From positions 1 to 64,000 of IMG/VR virus record IMGVR_UViG_3300036853_000417: a stretch of DNA of 64,000 nucleotides. One strand, written 5' to 3'. The position numbers and the translations under genes are program-made. Of the stretch, positions 51,112 through 60,265 are shown piece after piece. Source of the DNA: a virus. Positions within the stretch are counted from its first letter, which is position 1, and each line of letters opens with the position of its first letter. The notes under the pieces were generated by a model that worked only from the letters and a program-made list of their open reading frames with translations, searched no databases and was not told the origin of the DNA.

Positions 51112-51828
51112 ATGGCTGACTTTACGACGATAAGATCCATGTGGAATAGCAACACTGATGCAGCTCCTACATGGAATGCTGTTACATTTGGAGGATCATC
51201 AGGTCAACAGGAAATCAGGTGGTGTGCTACCAGTGCAGGTTCTGCTACGATAGGTTCTGCTGCATGGCCGCAATACGCGAGGCCAGCCAGCCCCGGTGCA
51301 GTACCAGAACTCTGGTACTTTACGTCTTCCGATAACTCAGGAGGGGTCAAAGTCGGAACCTATGATGGGGACAATGGACAGGCCAACGTCGCATGTATCG
51401 ACTATGACAACCTTGGGACATTTGCCACCGCTCCCACGCTCACTGCATACAGTTCCTCTGCACACAATGCACCAGTTGCAGGCACACAACCGGGAGCCGA
51501 GGCAGGATCTCCAATTATCAATGGACATGCAACCGATACCAGCTCGACTTCCTACCTCAAAATTAATCTCTATGGGGATGATCAGACGGGCAATCCAACG
51601 GCAGGCGCTGTTGGAAGCATGCCATCAGCTACCACAGGCACGGCAGGTAGTGTGTCTCCTGGCGCTGCTGCATGGTTAGCTACGTGGCAGTCAGCGCAGG
51701 GAGCCGTCCAATTCATCACCCATCGCAGGACACCTGCCGCAACTACAGCAGGAAAGATCTTTTTTGTACTTATTCTGTTTACGGGGCCGAATATGAGCCT
51801 TAGTTTAGCCAGGGCCTTCAAGGAGTAA
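51112..51828 (+). CDS. Structural protein, 238 aa, next to a group I intron
   Basis: ATG at 51112 with TTAGAGG at good distance; an ATG at 51106 is too close. Ser/Thr/Ala/Gly-rich, beta-type virion protein ending MSLSLARAFKE. The stop lies 13 nt before the P3 strand of a group I intron core, so the true C-terminus may be made by splicing. Confidence 0.65.
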   Translation: MADFTTIRSMWNSNTDAAPTWNAVTFGGSSGQQEIRWCATSAGSATIGSAAWPQYARPASPGAVPELWYFTSSDNSGGVKVGTYDGDNGQANVACIDYDNLGTFATAPTLTAYSSSAHNAPVAGTQPGAEAGSPIINGHATDTSSTSYLKINLYGDDQTGNPTAGAVGSMPSATTGTAGSVSPGAAAWLATWQSAQGAVQFITHRRTPAATTAGKIFFVLILFTGPNMSLSLARAFKE

Positions 51829-52080
51829 TCCTTGTTGAAAACCTCTCTGGGAACGGTGAAAGCCCCAATCATTGAATGGGTAACGCCGTGGCAAGCAGGG
51901 CAATGAAGCCTGTGCAGCCGTAGAGATCAAGTGAGAGGCTCCATACAATTGTGTATGGATGATGCCATGATCCGACCCTTGCAGGAATGTAAGGAGGCCA
52001 GCAGAAATGACTGACCCCACTCATAAGAGTGAGTAACAAGATAGTGGTACACTAACACCCGTAATCACATTTACCTATAG
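51820..52080 (+). ncRNA. Group I intron core
   Basis: The full catalytic core can be drawn: P3 CCTCTC (51842) with GAGAGG (51933); P4 ACGG/CCGT with P5 inside (GCCC/GGGT) and the conserved TAACGCCGTGGCAAGC; P6 CAGG/CCTG; P7 GATCA (51925) with TGATC (51968); P8 CCATAC/GTATGG; P9 CCTTGCA-GGAA-TGTAAGG. A CAAGG/CCTTG hairpin at about 51819-51834 may be P1. Layout resembles the Azoarcus tRNA-Ile intron. Exact ends and splice sites are not resolved. An antisense HNH gene follows. Confidence 0.75.
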
Positions 52081-52101
52081 TTATGTGTAGTAATGTACAT
52101 T

Positions 52102-53331
52102 CTAATAGTTGATGCCACGACGATCAAAGGGCGTAAGGTCTTCAAGTCTACGATTTGACTTTCTGGCATTACATTCACGATGTGTAGGTTTGATATTGTC
52201 CTCTGTGTGGGTTCCCTGTGGATCACCTGCACGAGGGACGAGAGGCACAATATGATCGAATGTCAAAGTATGGTGAAGCAAAATAGGTTTATCGCACAGG
52301 TAACAATGTCTTCCATCGCGTTTAAGGATATGAGTAAAGTCTACCTTATCTACGATGACTGCCCCCTTTTTACGAGCAAGACGTTGAAGTTGATATCCTT
52401 GTGTGCGAAGTCTATTGTTGTGCCTCCATACTCGATGTTTTGCCCTAATCGAAGCCATATGCAGAGCATCATGACGACGACTATCATTGTATATACGCCT
52501 CTCTTCAAGCCGTTCATGATGATATATGCCCACACACTTTTTGCAGATCGCATAATGTCCATCACGTCGGTTCCTGTCCAAAGAAAACTCACTCAAGAAC
52601 TTTTCAAGAGAACATTGTGGGCATACCTTGGCTCGTACCTTACGCGGAGGCGGAATCATCTGTCGCTGTTTGAGGATGCGAGTCTGACGCTTTACAGCAT
52701 TGCGTGCTCTTCTTCTTGCTCTGTGCTCATCAGTATTGTGGCGAGCACGATCATAGGTGCGAAGGCGATCACTGTTAGCGGATCTATAGGCATTATTATA
52801 TGTCCTTTTCTCGAATTTCTTTTCAGGAGAGGCATGATAGCGCTCACTCTTACATTGCTTGCAACGACCTGCATAGCCATCCTTTTGAGCAATGTCATGC
52901 ATAAATGCACTATGAGGTTTTTCTATCAGGCATGTGTTACACACCTTGTGTCCTTCAAGAGTGGCCTTTGGAAGAACAGGTGTCTTGCGAATACGTCGCA
53001 ATTGATTGCGCTCTCTGTCCCTTGCATGTTCACAGGTAATACAAGTGGCTGTAGGCTTGCCATTCCGAAAATGAAAGTCAATATATGGCTTCTCCTGCTT
53101 ACAAGCATTGCAAAATCGGTAGCCCTCTTTAGTCGATTTCAATTGAGATTTATTACGTGGGTTATACCGAGGATTCGGCAGCACATAGGGGCGTCTACGT
53201 GCTCGATCTCGTTCCCGTGTGCAATCAATACAGTAACTAGAGGGTCTATCCTTATGTATCTTGAATTGACCAAAAGGTTTTTCAATCTCGCACGATGCGC
53301 AAACTTTGAAAGTAGGATACAATGGGTCCAT
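52102..53331 (-). CDS. HNH endonuclease with four zinc-finger repeats, 409 aa
   Basis: Four Cys4 units of the type CxxCxxEKPFxxF...CxxC start at about residues 11, 73, 131 and 240, separated by very basic linkers. The C-terminal HNH motif is RDGRHCYLCDKP, LTFDHIVPLVPRAG, DNIKPTHRECNARKS. The fingers would read DNA and the HNH cut it. Lies antisense beside the group I intron, which it may mobilise. No RuvC domain, so not IscB. Confidence 0.88.
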   Translation of the reverse strand: MDPLYPTFKVCASCEIEKPFGQFKIHKDRPSSYCIDCTRERDRARRRPYVLPNPRYNPRNKSQLKSTKEGYRFCNACKQEKPYIDFHFRNGKPTATCITCEHARDRERNQLRRIRKTPVLPKATLEGHKVCNTCLIEKPHSAFMHDIAQKDGYAGRCKQCKSERYHASPEKKFEKRTYNNAYRSANSDRLRTYDRARHNTDEHRARRRARNAVKRQTRILKQRQMIPPPRKVRAKVCPQCSLEKFLSEFSLDRNRRDGHYAICKKCVGIYHHERLEERRIYNDSRRHDALHMASIRAKHRVWRHNNRLRTQGYQLQRLARKKGAVIVDKVDFTHILKRDGRHCYLCDKPILLHHTLTFDHIVPLVPRAGDPQGTHTEDNIKPTHRECNARKSNRRLEDLTPFDRRGINY

Positions 53332-53357
53332 AGCTATGAGTCCTCAAATTCTAGCTT

Positions 53358-53392
53358 AGGTACAAAGAGTGTCGTAAGCACTCTTTGTACCT
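53358..53392. repeat. Inverted repeat upstream of the HNH gene
   Basis: AGGTACAAAGAGTG and its exact complement (53379-53392), 7-nt loop. No T-run on the HNH side. Lies between the tRNA-Ile(UAU) and the HNH start; operator or processing hairpin. Confidence 0.6.
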
Positions 53393-53464
53393 CAAAAAAT
53401 CCACCCTCATTATACCACAAAACCGCTCCACAAGCCAGTTTATGTCTTTTTTGCGTATCAAAAA

Positions 53465-53538
53465 TAGCCCCAATTGGAGTTGAACCAATGCCTCCCATTT
53501 ATAAGATAGGTGCACTTAACCACATGTGCTTTGGGGCT
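53465..53538 (-). tRNA. tRNA-Ile (anticodon UAU)
   Basis: On the minus strand: acceptor AGCCCCA/TGGGGCT, bases 8-9 AA, D stem GCAC/GTGC, anticodon stem CCTAT/ATGGG with loop CTTATAA, T arm ATTGG-TTCAACT-CCAAT, discriminator A. Position 8 is A instead of U and the variable loop is 4 nt, both slightly unusual. UAU reads AUA, the codon most bacteria read with a lysidine-modified CAU tRNA. Confidence 0.82.
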
Positions 53539-53672
53539 ATGCGTTCACTATTGCTTCCTGCCAAAAAAACCGTGTCGTCGGTAGTAAGAAATCGCCAATC
53601 GAACACGTGTCACAAAATCAGCAAAAAATGTTCTCATGCATTCAATCTCCTTTCAGAAAGGAGTATAGCACA

Positions 53673-54185
53673 ATGGGCATAGCTACATCTCTCTATGCCG
53701 TTGGAGATGCGATAGATCCCTCCCTCTCCTACTGGAGTGTCCTTTTGACGACTGGCAAAACATGGTCAGAACGTCAACTTGTACCAACGTGGACAAAGGG
53801 CCAGAGGGGATTGCGCAAGCTTGATTGGGGAGAGGATTTAGTAAGCACCGGGGATATCCACCGTATAAAAGAAATCACACTCCATTGTCCTGATGGAGGA
53901 ACGGCAGTCCTGGAAGTCCCTGAGCGGAGTACCGCGTTTCAATTTAAGACACGCAGCCTCAATATGCTTGGCGCAAGTGGCAATGACCTGGAATTTCAGG
54001 TTATTGGTCGTGTGGTTGACAAGACAACAGGACGATGTGAGTGCTTTATCTGGGATTACCGACCACTCCCAGGAGAGAAAAATCTCATAGCGTATAAATC
54101 GAGTATATACAACTTTGGTGCATGGAGAAACACTATCACACCTATTGGTGCACTAGGTATTGAAGTACAGGGTTTCCGTTTATGA
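53673..54185 (+). CDS. Structural/tail-associated protein, 170 aa
   Basis: ATG at 53673 after GAAAGGAG. Beta-rich (ITLHCPDGGTAVLEVPERSTAFQFKTRSL), with FIWDYRPLPGEKN. No family recognised. Resumes the late plus-strand operon after the intron/HNH/tRNA insert. Confidence 0.6.
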   Translation: MGIATSLYAVGDAIDPSLSYWSVLLTTGKTWSERQLVPTWTKGQRGLRKLDWGEDLVSTGDIHRIKEITLHCPDGGTAVLEVPERSTAFQFKTRSLNMLGASGNDLEFQVIGRVVDKTTGRCECFIWDYRPLPGEKNLIAYKSSIYNFGAWRNTITPIGALGIEVQGFRL

Positions 54186-54324
54186 GATAAGAAATGATTC
54201 ATGTCATGGCATTTGGCTAAACACCTGCTGGCTCGGTTTTGAGCGACACACAAACAGCAGTAACGACATCAAAATTTATCCATGTATTCCTCATTTTTGA
54301 GGATAGTATAACACAGGAGGAGCA

Positions 54325-54741
54325 ATGTCAGGAAAGTCGGCATATCTAGAGGATAAATTGCTAAACTGGCTCAAGGGAACGGCGTTTGGAACTGCACCAA
54401 CTACCGTTTATGTCGCTCTTCTGACAACGAACCCAGCCTCAGATGACGGTACGGGTGCTGTTGAAGTGAGCGGCGGGTCCTATGCACGTGTAGCTATCAC
54501 CACATCGTCAGGTTGGTCAGCTATTAGTGGATCAGGCACAAGTCCGCACCAAATCAGCAATAGCGGCGTGGTGACGTTTGTTACGCCCACGGCCTCATGG
54601 GGGGATATCATAGGCATAGCTATCTATGATGCTAGTACAGCAGGCAACTTACTCTATTGGAATAGTATAACATTGCAAACAATAAACAGCGGAGTTATTG
54701 CTTCGTTTGCGATTGGTGCTTTAGTCGTAACCGACAATTGA
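54325..54741 (+). CDS. Tail-fibre-like virion protein, 138 aa
   Basis: AGGAGGAG before the ATG. The start SAYLEDKLLNWLKGTAFGTAPTTVYVALLT...PASDDGTG and the end GDIIGIAIYDASTAGNLLYW match a common phage fibre/tail domain (LEN.LL..L.G....AP..VYVALYT). Trimeric beta structure is likely. Confidence 0.75.
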   Translation: MSGKSAYLEDKLLNWLKGTAFGTAPTTVYVALLTTNPASDDGTGAVEVSGGSYARVAITTSSGWSAISGSGTSPHQISNSGVVTFVTPTASWGDIIGIAIYDASTAGNLLYWNSITLQTINSGVIASFAIGALVVTDN

Positions 54742-54776
54742 CGGTTAATTAGTGCATTAACTGTAAAGGAGATATC

Positions 54777-55667
54777 ATGCCTTTAACACCAGGAATAGCT
54801 GACGTACTGCAACCAATGGCAGCACCTACCGTTGTACAGAATGCAACAGGCGCGGGTGCGGCTATTACATATAACATTGTCGCTGTAAATGGAGCAGGCG
54901 CGGACGGCGCTCCTAGCCCGTCGTTTGTGACAGGTGCCAATAACGCAGCGACTGCCAACAATACGATAAGTTGGGTAGCCATTCCAGGGGCATTTGCATA
55001 CCGTGTGCTCAAGAATGGAGCACTCTTAGTAACAGTAGGACCTGGGGTCACTTCATACACAGACAGCGCAGGCGCGGCGGGCGCTGCGTACACGGCGTCC
55101 GTTGTCAACCCATCGGCTCCAGCGCTTGTTGCCAATTCTCTATTGGATGGTGGCAAACCAACATATTCAGCGGCGAAACAAGGTCTGGTACCAGTTGCTA
55201 CACCTACCGATGTGTGGACGATTATCGGTAGTGCCTCAAAGATTGTTCGCGTATTGCGTATTGAGATTGTCGTCACATCTACCGCTGCAACAGGCGCGGC
55301 TATTGATGTTTTGTTACTCAGGAGAAGTACAGCAGACACGGGTGGGACCTCATCGACTACAGCATTTATTCCTCATGATAGCCTTGATCCGGCTGCAACC
55401 GCTGTCTTCACGACCTACACAGCGAATCCAACACTTGGGTCAATTATTGGTGTTGCACTTAGAGCGACAAAGATCATGCCTACTCTTGCCACAAGTACAG
55501 CTACAGACTTTCCACTGCCTGATAGGGCTTCCTGGGACTTTGGTAGCCGTCCAGGTAAGGGAATTGTGCTTAGAGGAGCTGCTGATACACTGGCAATTAA
55601 CTTGAACTCAGTGTCATTAGCGGCGGGTGCTTCTATGAATATCGCATGCGAAATTACAGAGGAATAG
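54777..55667 (+). CDS. Virion protein with Ig/FN3-like domain, 296 aa
   Basis: AAAGGAGATATC before the ATG. Residues 15-110 look like an FN3 domain (TYNIVAVNGAGADGAPSP, WVAIPGAFAYRVLKNGALL). The rest is a Ser/Thr/Ala-rich beta region. Its start context (AGGAGATATC...ATGCCTTTA) is nearly the same as at 56840, a sign of local duplication of 5' ends. Adhesion role likely. Confidence 0.7.
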   Translation: MPLTPGIADVLQPMAAPTVVQNATGAGAAITYNIVAVNGAGADGAPSPSFVTGANNAATANNTISWVAIPGAFAYRVLKNGALLVTVGPGVTSYTDSAGAAGAAYTASVVNPSAPALVANSLLDGGKPTYSAAKQGLVPVATPTDVWTIIGSASKIVRVLRIEIVVTSTAATGAAIDVLLLRRSTADTGGTSSTTAFIPHDSLDPAATAVFTTYTANPTLGSIIGVALRATKIMPTLATSTATDFPLPDRASWDFGSRPGKGIVLRGAADTLAINLNSVSLAAGASMNIACEITEE

Positions 55668-55670
55668 ACC

Positions 55671-56828
55671 ATGGGATTTAGCAATCCACAACCAAATGAC
55701 TCTGCTACTGTTCCAATAAGTTCGGAGTACTCACCACAAAATAATACCTTCCCAGCCATGCAAGGTGCTGACGGGGCCTATGTCGATGCGTATGGGAATG
55801 CATCAACCGCTCCCGTCACGTCCTTTATACAGCCTAGAGTTGTTCAGAGAGGCATTGCGCAAACGGGCGCGGGAGCGAAAAGTCTTTCTTATACGTTTCC
55901 TAATCCTGTCATGGGCGGGAACTCTATTGTCGTTTGCTTAGGTGTGGGCGATATGGAGGACTCGGTTACTAGCTTTGTAGTGGCTGACTCGGCAGGGAAC
56001 ATCTATACCAAGGTGACATCACAACCGCAAGGAAGCACGCTTGAGGCCGCTATCTATCTCACAACTGGCATTAAATCAGGACTTGGTTCAAATCCAGATC
56101 TGCTACCTGTGACAAGTCCAGTTCTCAATACGGTCACGATTAAGATCACAGGTCCTACTGCTGTTCCTACTGGCATTTCGATGAAGGTGTATGAAATCTG
56201 GGGAACTATTGCCTCATTGGATGCGCTTGATCAAGTAGATATGGGTAGTGGAGCTAGTGGATTGATAGCATCAACTTCAGTGGTTACACCGCAAGTCCCC
56301 AACACGATAGCATTTACAGCTCTTGCCGTAGGGAGAATAACAACTATCACACCAATGGTTGGATATTCAACAAATGACGGCACACTATTCCCTTGGGGTG
56401 GGAACTTAGGTGCTTTTGATAGTCAGTACCGTGCGCTCTCAACCATTGCAACGGTTACACCACAAGCAAACTTGTCACTTTCTAGCGCGTGGGCTATGTG
56501 TAGCGCAACGTTTAGGACAATTGTGTTACCAGTAGAGGGAACATTTAATTATGCTCCCGCTACAAATGCTCCAATGACAACAGTAAATGCGTCATTATCT
56601 CCTGTACAGTTACTTGCAGCAAACGGAGTGCGTAAAGGCGTTAGTGTGTTTGGAGGTTCAACAGCTATATTGTTTGTGGCATATGGTGTTATTACAGCAA
56701 AAACAGCATACGTAACGCAAGTGCCACCCGGGGCTCTTTGGGAAATGCCGTTGCCAATTTATCCAGGTCCAATTTATGGATGGTGGTCTGCTGTCAATGG
56801 CAGCGCGAACATAACCGAACTTTCCTAG
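55671..56828 (+). CDS. Virion (tail/fibre) protein, 385 aa
   Basis: Three nt after the previous stop. Repeated beta segments: SYTFPNPVMGGNSIVVCLGVGD, SFVVADSAGNIYTKV, AIYLTTGIKSG, typical of phage surface proteins that carry a jelly-roll unit. The C-terminal 90 residues resemble receptor-exposed domains. No enzymatic motif. Confidence 0.7.
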   Translation: MGFSNPQPNDSATVPISSEYSPQNNTFPAMQGADGAYVDAYGNASTAPVTSFIQPRVVQRGIAQTGAGAKSLSYTFPNPVMGGNSIVVCLGVGDMEDSVTSFVVADSAGNIYTKVTSQPQGSTLEAAIYLTTGIKSGLGSNPDLLPVTSPVLNTVTIKITGPTAVPTGISMKVYEIWGTIASLDALDQVDMGSGASGLIASTSVVTPQVPNTIAFTALAVGRITTITPMVGYSTNDGTLFPWGGNLGAFDSQYRALSTIATVTPQANLSLSSAWAMCSATFRTIVLPVEGTFNYAPATNAPMTTVNASLSPVQLLAANGVRKGVSVFGGSTAILFVAYGVITAKTAYVTQVPPGALWEMPLPIYPGPIYGWWSAVNGSANITELS

Positions 56829-56839
56829 GAGATATCATA

Positions 56840-58123
56840 ATGCCTTTATATCCATCAAATCAATTCATACCTAATGTAGTTGTGCCTGCTACTCCACCTC
56901 CTGACATTGATACGCCGTTGCCTATTTCAGGTCCATATTACTATTTGCCGACTGACTGGGACGCAGCATGGAAAGCTGCGAAATCTGCTGTTGGAAGCCA
57001 ACGTATAAGCGTGGTCGGGATTGGAGATAGCGATACAGCCGGGGAAGGGGCGTCGGATATCGTGACGACGGCCTGGTGGCCCAGACTTCGCTCAGCTCTC
57101 CTCTCGGCCAATGGCAACCGACTTGGAGGAGATCACTTTGGAGTTCTCTATACTCCTGCTGTGAACCTTCCAAAATCCTCGACGCCGCTCACAATGGGTG
57201 GCACAATCAATACTGATTGGACAGCGTACTATAACTCATTTAATAACGTTATTTTTAACAATAATGCACAAACGCCACTGTGGACCTGTGCGCCAGCCTA
57301 TAATGTCGTCGGTTTCGATATCCTCTATCAGGATTTCCAGGCAGGAAGCTGGACCTACAACGTGGACGGAGGAAGCAATACGACCGTTACTGTCACCAAT
57401 AACGGCACATATGCAACTGCACAGGTCAAAAAGATAAGCATTACAGGTCTCACATCGGGCCTGCATACTCTTCATATCAATTCGTCTTCCACTACAAATT
57501 CCTGCACTATTCTTGGCATTACCGCGTATGCCAGCACGAGCGGCATCTGTTTTGCAAATAACGGGTGGCAAGGATTGGGGCTAGTAAACGGGGATGTGTA
57601 TAACAATGCGCTCCTCGACACATCGCTTACGCCAGTTGATCGATTGGCAATGTATCAGGGGTACACAGGCATCCCATCAGCGCCAACAGCATTATCGGGT
57701 TTGGGCTTTCCTGCTCAGCCGGATCTCGCTATCGTTGCGCTTGGGATCAATGATGCTATTGCCTCAGTCAGTCGTGCAGATTTTCGCAATGGGTTAGAGC
57801 GACTCATCTGGTCGTTGCGATACGGCAAAAACGATGCTTGCAGCATTATCATTGTCGCTATGTACTGCCCAGATGGGACGCTGACAAACTCCTCAACTAC
57901 CGTTGCAAATATGGATTACACCAATGCGGCATATGTCGCTTATCGTGATATCAAAGCTGCCATGCTTGAATGCGCACAGGCAAATAACTGTGCATTTGTA
58001 GATGTGCATAGCGCGTTTGGCAGGCAGCCGATTGCAAATGGGTGGGTTACCAGCGCAAGCAATCTGCATCCAACAGATGCAGGACATTTGAAGATTGCTA
58101 CTCTGTTGGGTGCGCTTGTGTAG
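56840..58123 (+). CDS. SGNH/GDSL hydrolase in the tail module, 427 aa
   Basis: ATG at 56840 after AGGAGATATCATA. Motifs: VVGIGDSDTAGEG (block I; the nucleophile position reads GDSD, Ser present), LAIVALGINDAI (block III, GxND) and NLHPTDAGH (block V, DxxH-type). A beta-sandwich insert lies at about 130-240. Such enzymes on tails deacetylate host polysaccharides. Secreted-type linkers but no signal peptide, fitting a virion protein. Confidence 0.82.
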   Translation: MPLYPSNQFIPNVVVPATPPPDIDTPLPISGPYYYLPTDWDAAWKAAKSAVGSQRISVVGIGDSDTAGEGASDIVTTAWWPRLRSALLSANGNRLGGDHFGVLYTPAVNLPKSSTPLTMGGTINTDWTAYYNSFNNVIFNNNAQTPLWTCAPAYNVVGFDILYQDFQAGSWTYNVDGGSNTTVTVTNNGTYATAQVKKISITGLTSGLHTLHINSSSTTNSCTILGITAYASTSGICFANNGWQGLGLVNGDVYNNALLDTSLTPVDRLAMYQGYTGIPSAPTALSGLGFPAQPDLAIVALGINDAIASVSRADFRNGLERLIWSLRYGKNDACSIIIVAMYCPDGTLTNSSTTVANMDYTNAAYVAYRDIKAAMLECAQANNCAFVDVHSAFGRQPIANGWVTSASNLHPTDAGHLKIATLLGALV

Positions 58124-58134
58124 AAGAGGTGTAA

Positions 58135-60264
58135 ATGGCAGTATTATATAAGCCTAGAGCATTTGGCGGTGCGGTTCCATATGAATCTCAGGCAGTGTCT
58201 CTTGCAGGCACGCTTGCAGGCACAGGTACGCTTGTACCTGTATTGTCGGCTTCTACTGCTCTCTCAGCAGAATTCGATGGAATTGGCACTTTAACAGGAA
58301 CGCTCTCAGCTAATCAATTAAAAGATATTGCTACACGTTTACGATTAGCTCTTTTTAAAGATATTGCCTCTCGATTACGTTTGGTGTCAGCTATTCAATT
58401 AAAAGATATTGCTACACGTCTAAGATTAATATCCACATTGCAATTCAAGGATATTATAACACGTCTAAGACTGATATCTGCATTACAGAGCAAGGACATT
58501 CCTTCACGTCTGAGATTGATATCTTCTAACCAATTAAAAGATATTGTTTCTCGATTCCGTTTGGCTATTTTCAAAGATACTACTGCTCGATTACGTTTAA
58601 TGTCTGCTAATCAATTAAAAGATATTGTCACCCGTTTCTCTCTCATAGGGAGTGTCCAGATACAGGGTATTATGACCCGGTTGAGATTGATATCAGCCTC
58701 ACAACTCAAGGATGTAGCTATTCGTCTGCGTTTGATGTCAGCAAATCAGATCAAAGACATCATATCCAGATTGCGCCTGATGTCTTCCTCGCAATTGAAG
58801 GATGTTATTTCTAGATTGCGTCTGAGAAGTGCAAATCAGATCAAGGACCTCATCACACGTCTGCGTTTAGCATTCTTTAAAGACATTGTTTCCAGACTTC
58901 GTTTAATGAGTGCCTCGCAACTAAAGAATGTAGCTCTTCGATTGCACCTGATGTCTGCTCCTCAGGTAAAGGATGCCGTAACACGTTTAAGACTGCGATC
59001 AATTAATCAATTCAAAGATATAGACACACGTTTGCGCCTGGCACTCTTTAAAGATATTTCTGCCAGATTGCGCGTAATGAGCTTGAGTCAGCTCAAAGAT
59101 ATCACTTCCAGACTTCGCTTAATATCTGCCAGCCAGCTGAAAGACATTGTTTCCAGATTGCGCTTGATATCAGGGAGTCAGCGCAAGGATGTGTCATCAC
59201 GTCTACGACTGGCACTCTTTAAAGACATTGTTGCACGTTTGCGCCTGATGTCTGCCAGTCAGATCAAAGATGTCGCTCTTCGGCTACGTCTGATATCTGC
59301 CAGCCAGCTCAAAGACATTATTTCCAGATTGCGCTTAAAATCAGCAAATCAGCTCAAGGATATCAATACACGTCTACGATTAGCGCTCTTTAAAGATATT
59401 GCGGCCAGACTGCGCTTGATGAGTGCCAAACAGTTTAAGGATGTTTCAACACGATTTATCCAGGTTGTGCCAGGGCAACAAATCAAGGATCTTATCACAC
59501 GTATGCGACTCATGAGTGCTAATCAACGCAAGGACATTCCTGCTCGCATGTGTTTGGCACTCTTTAAAGACATTGTTTCCAGATTGCACTTGATATCAGC
59601 TAGTCAACTCAAGGATGTAGAAACGCGTCTGAGAATAATGTCCACTCCTCAGATAAAGGATGCTCTAACCAGGATTCGATTGCGATCTGCTAATCAGTTC
59701 AATGACATCGACACACGTCTACGGTTAGCACTCTTTAAAGACATCGCTTCCAGGCTTCGTTTGATGAGTGCTGAACAGATCAAGGATACCACGACTCGCC
59801 TGAGAATGAGGAGTGCTAACCAGCTTGAGGACATCGTTTCAAGGCTCAGTCTAATGTCTGCTAGCCAGCTCAAGGATGTCACTTCCAGGCTTCACTTAAT
59901 GTCTGCCAGTCAGTTCAAGGATGTCGTATCCAGACTGCGCCTGATGTCAGCTATCCAGTTCAGGGATATGTCCATTCGTTTGCGCCTGATGTCAGCTTTA
60001 CAACAAAATGACCTCGATACCCGTTTGCAATTAATGTCAGCAAGACAATTATGTGATATCAATGTACGTCTTCTCCTAACATATGCTATTCAATTAAAAG
60101 ATATTACATCAAGACTGATTCTTATTTATGATGCGGATCAATATCACGATATTCCTTGTCGCTTTATTTTAACGACAATAGTGGATGGGACTTTCTATGT
60201 ACGTAGTGGTAACATTACGTCATATGTACGTAGTGGTGATATTAACATGTATGTAAGGAGCTAA
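58135..60264 (+). CDS. Highly repetitive protein: 43 units of a 13-15-residue KDI-x-x-RLRL repeat, 709 aa
   Basis: Residues 1-60 are a normal Ala/Gly/Thr-rich lead. From residue 61 to about 670 the chain is made of units of the form QLKDI-xx-RLRLMSAS. Most are 15 residues; a 13-residue form ending LAL or LAF is always followed by a 14-residue form starting FKDI. Those doublets recur every four units from about residue 235, giving a 57-residue super-repeat. The end has YVRSG repeats. The pattern predicts a regular solenoid or long fibre. Lies between the hydrolase and a BppU-like gene. Family unknown to me. Confidence 0.75.
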   Translation: MAVLYKPRAFGGAVPYESQAVSLAGTLAGTGTLVPVLSASTALSAEFDGIGTLTGTLSANQLKDIATRLRLALFKDIASRLRLVSAIQLKDIATRLRLISTLQFKDIITRLRLISALQSKDIPSRLRLISSNQLKDIVSRFRLAIFKDTTARLRLMSANQLKDIVTRFSLIGSVQIQGIMTRLRLISASQLKDVAIRLRLMSANQIKDIISRLRLMSSSQLKDVISRLRLRSANQIKDLITRLRLAFFKDIVSRLRLMSASQLKNVALRLHLMSAPQVKDAVTRLRLRSINQFKDIDTRLRLALFKDISARLRVMSLSQLKDITSRLRLISASQLKDIVSRLRLISGSQRKDVSSRLRLALFKDIVARLRLMSASQIKDVALRLRLISASQLKDIISRLRLKSANQLKDINTRLRLALFKDIAARLRLMSAKQFKDVSTRFIQVVPGQQIKDLITRMRLMSANQRKDIPARMCLALFKDIVSRLHLISASQLKDVETRLRIMSTPQIKDALTRIRLRSANQFNDIDTRLRLALFKDIASRLRLMSAEQIKDTTTRLRMRSANQLEDIVSRLSLMSASQLKDVTSRLHLMSASQFKDVVSRLRLMSAIQFRDMSIRLRLMSALQQNDLDTRLQLMSARQLCDINVRLLLTYAIQLKDITSRLILIYDADQYHDIPCRFILTTIVDGTFYVRSGNITSYVRSGDINMYVRS
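58315..60150 (+). repeat. 45-bp degenerate coding repeat tract (43 units)
   Basis: The DNA under the repeat protein repeats at about 45 bp (39 and 42 bp in the doublets) with strong third-position variation. Purifying selection on the protein rather than recent expansion is therefore likely. Confidence 0.8.
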
Positions 60265-60265
60265 T

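Noticed and set aside
52102-53331. IscB or Cas9-like reading of the 409-aa HNH protein
   Set aside because: It has Cys4 fingers and a C-terminal HNH but no RuvC segments, bridge helix or PLMP motif.
52180-53682. 500-codon plus-strand frame opposite the HNH gene
   Set aside because: It mirrors the HNH codons, lacks a start context and reads as low-quality protein; the minus-strand HNH has clear motifs.
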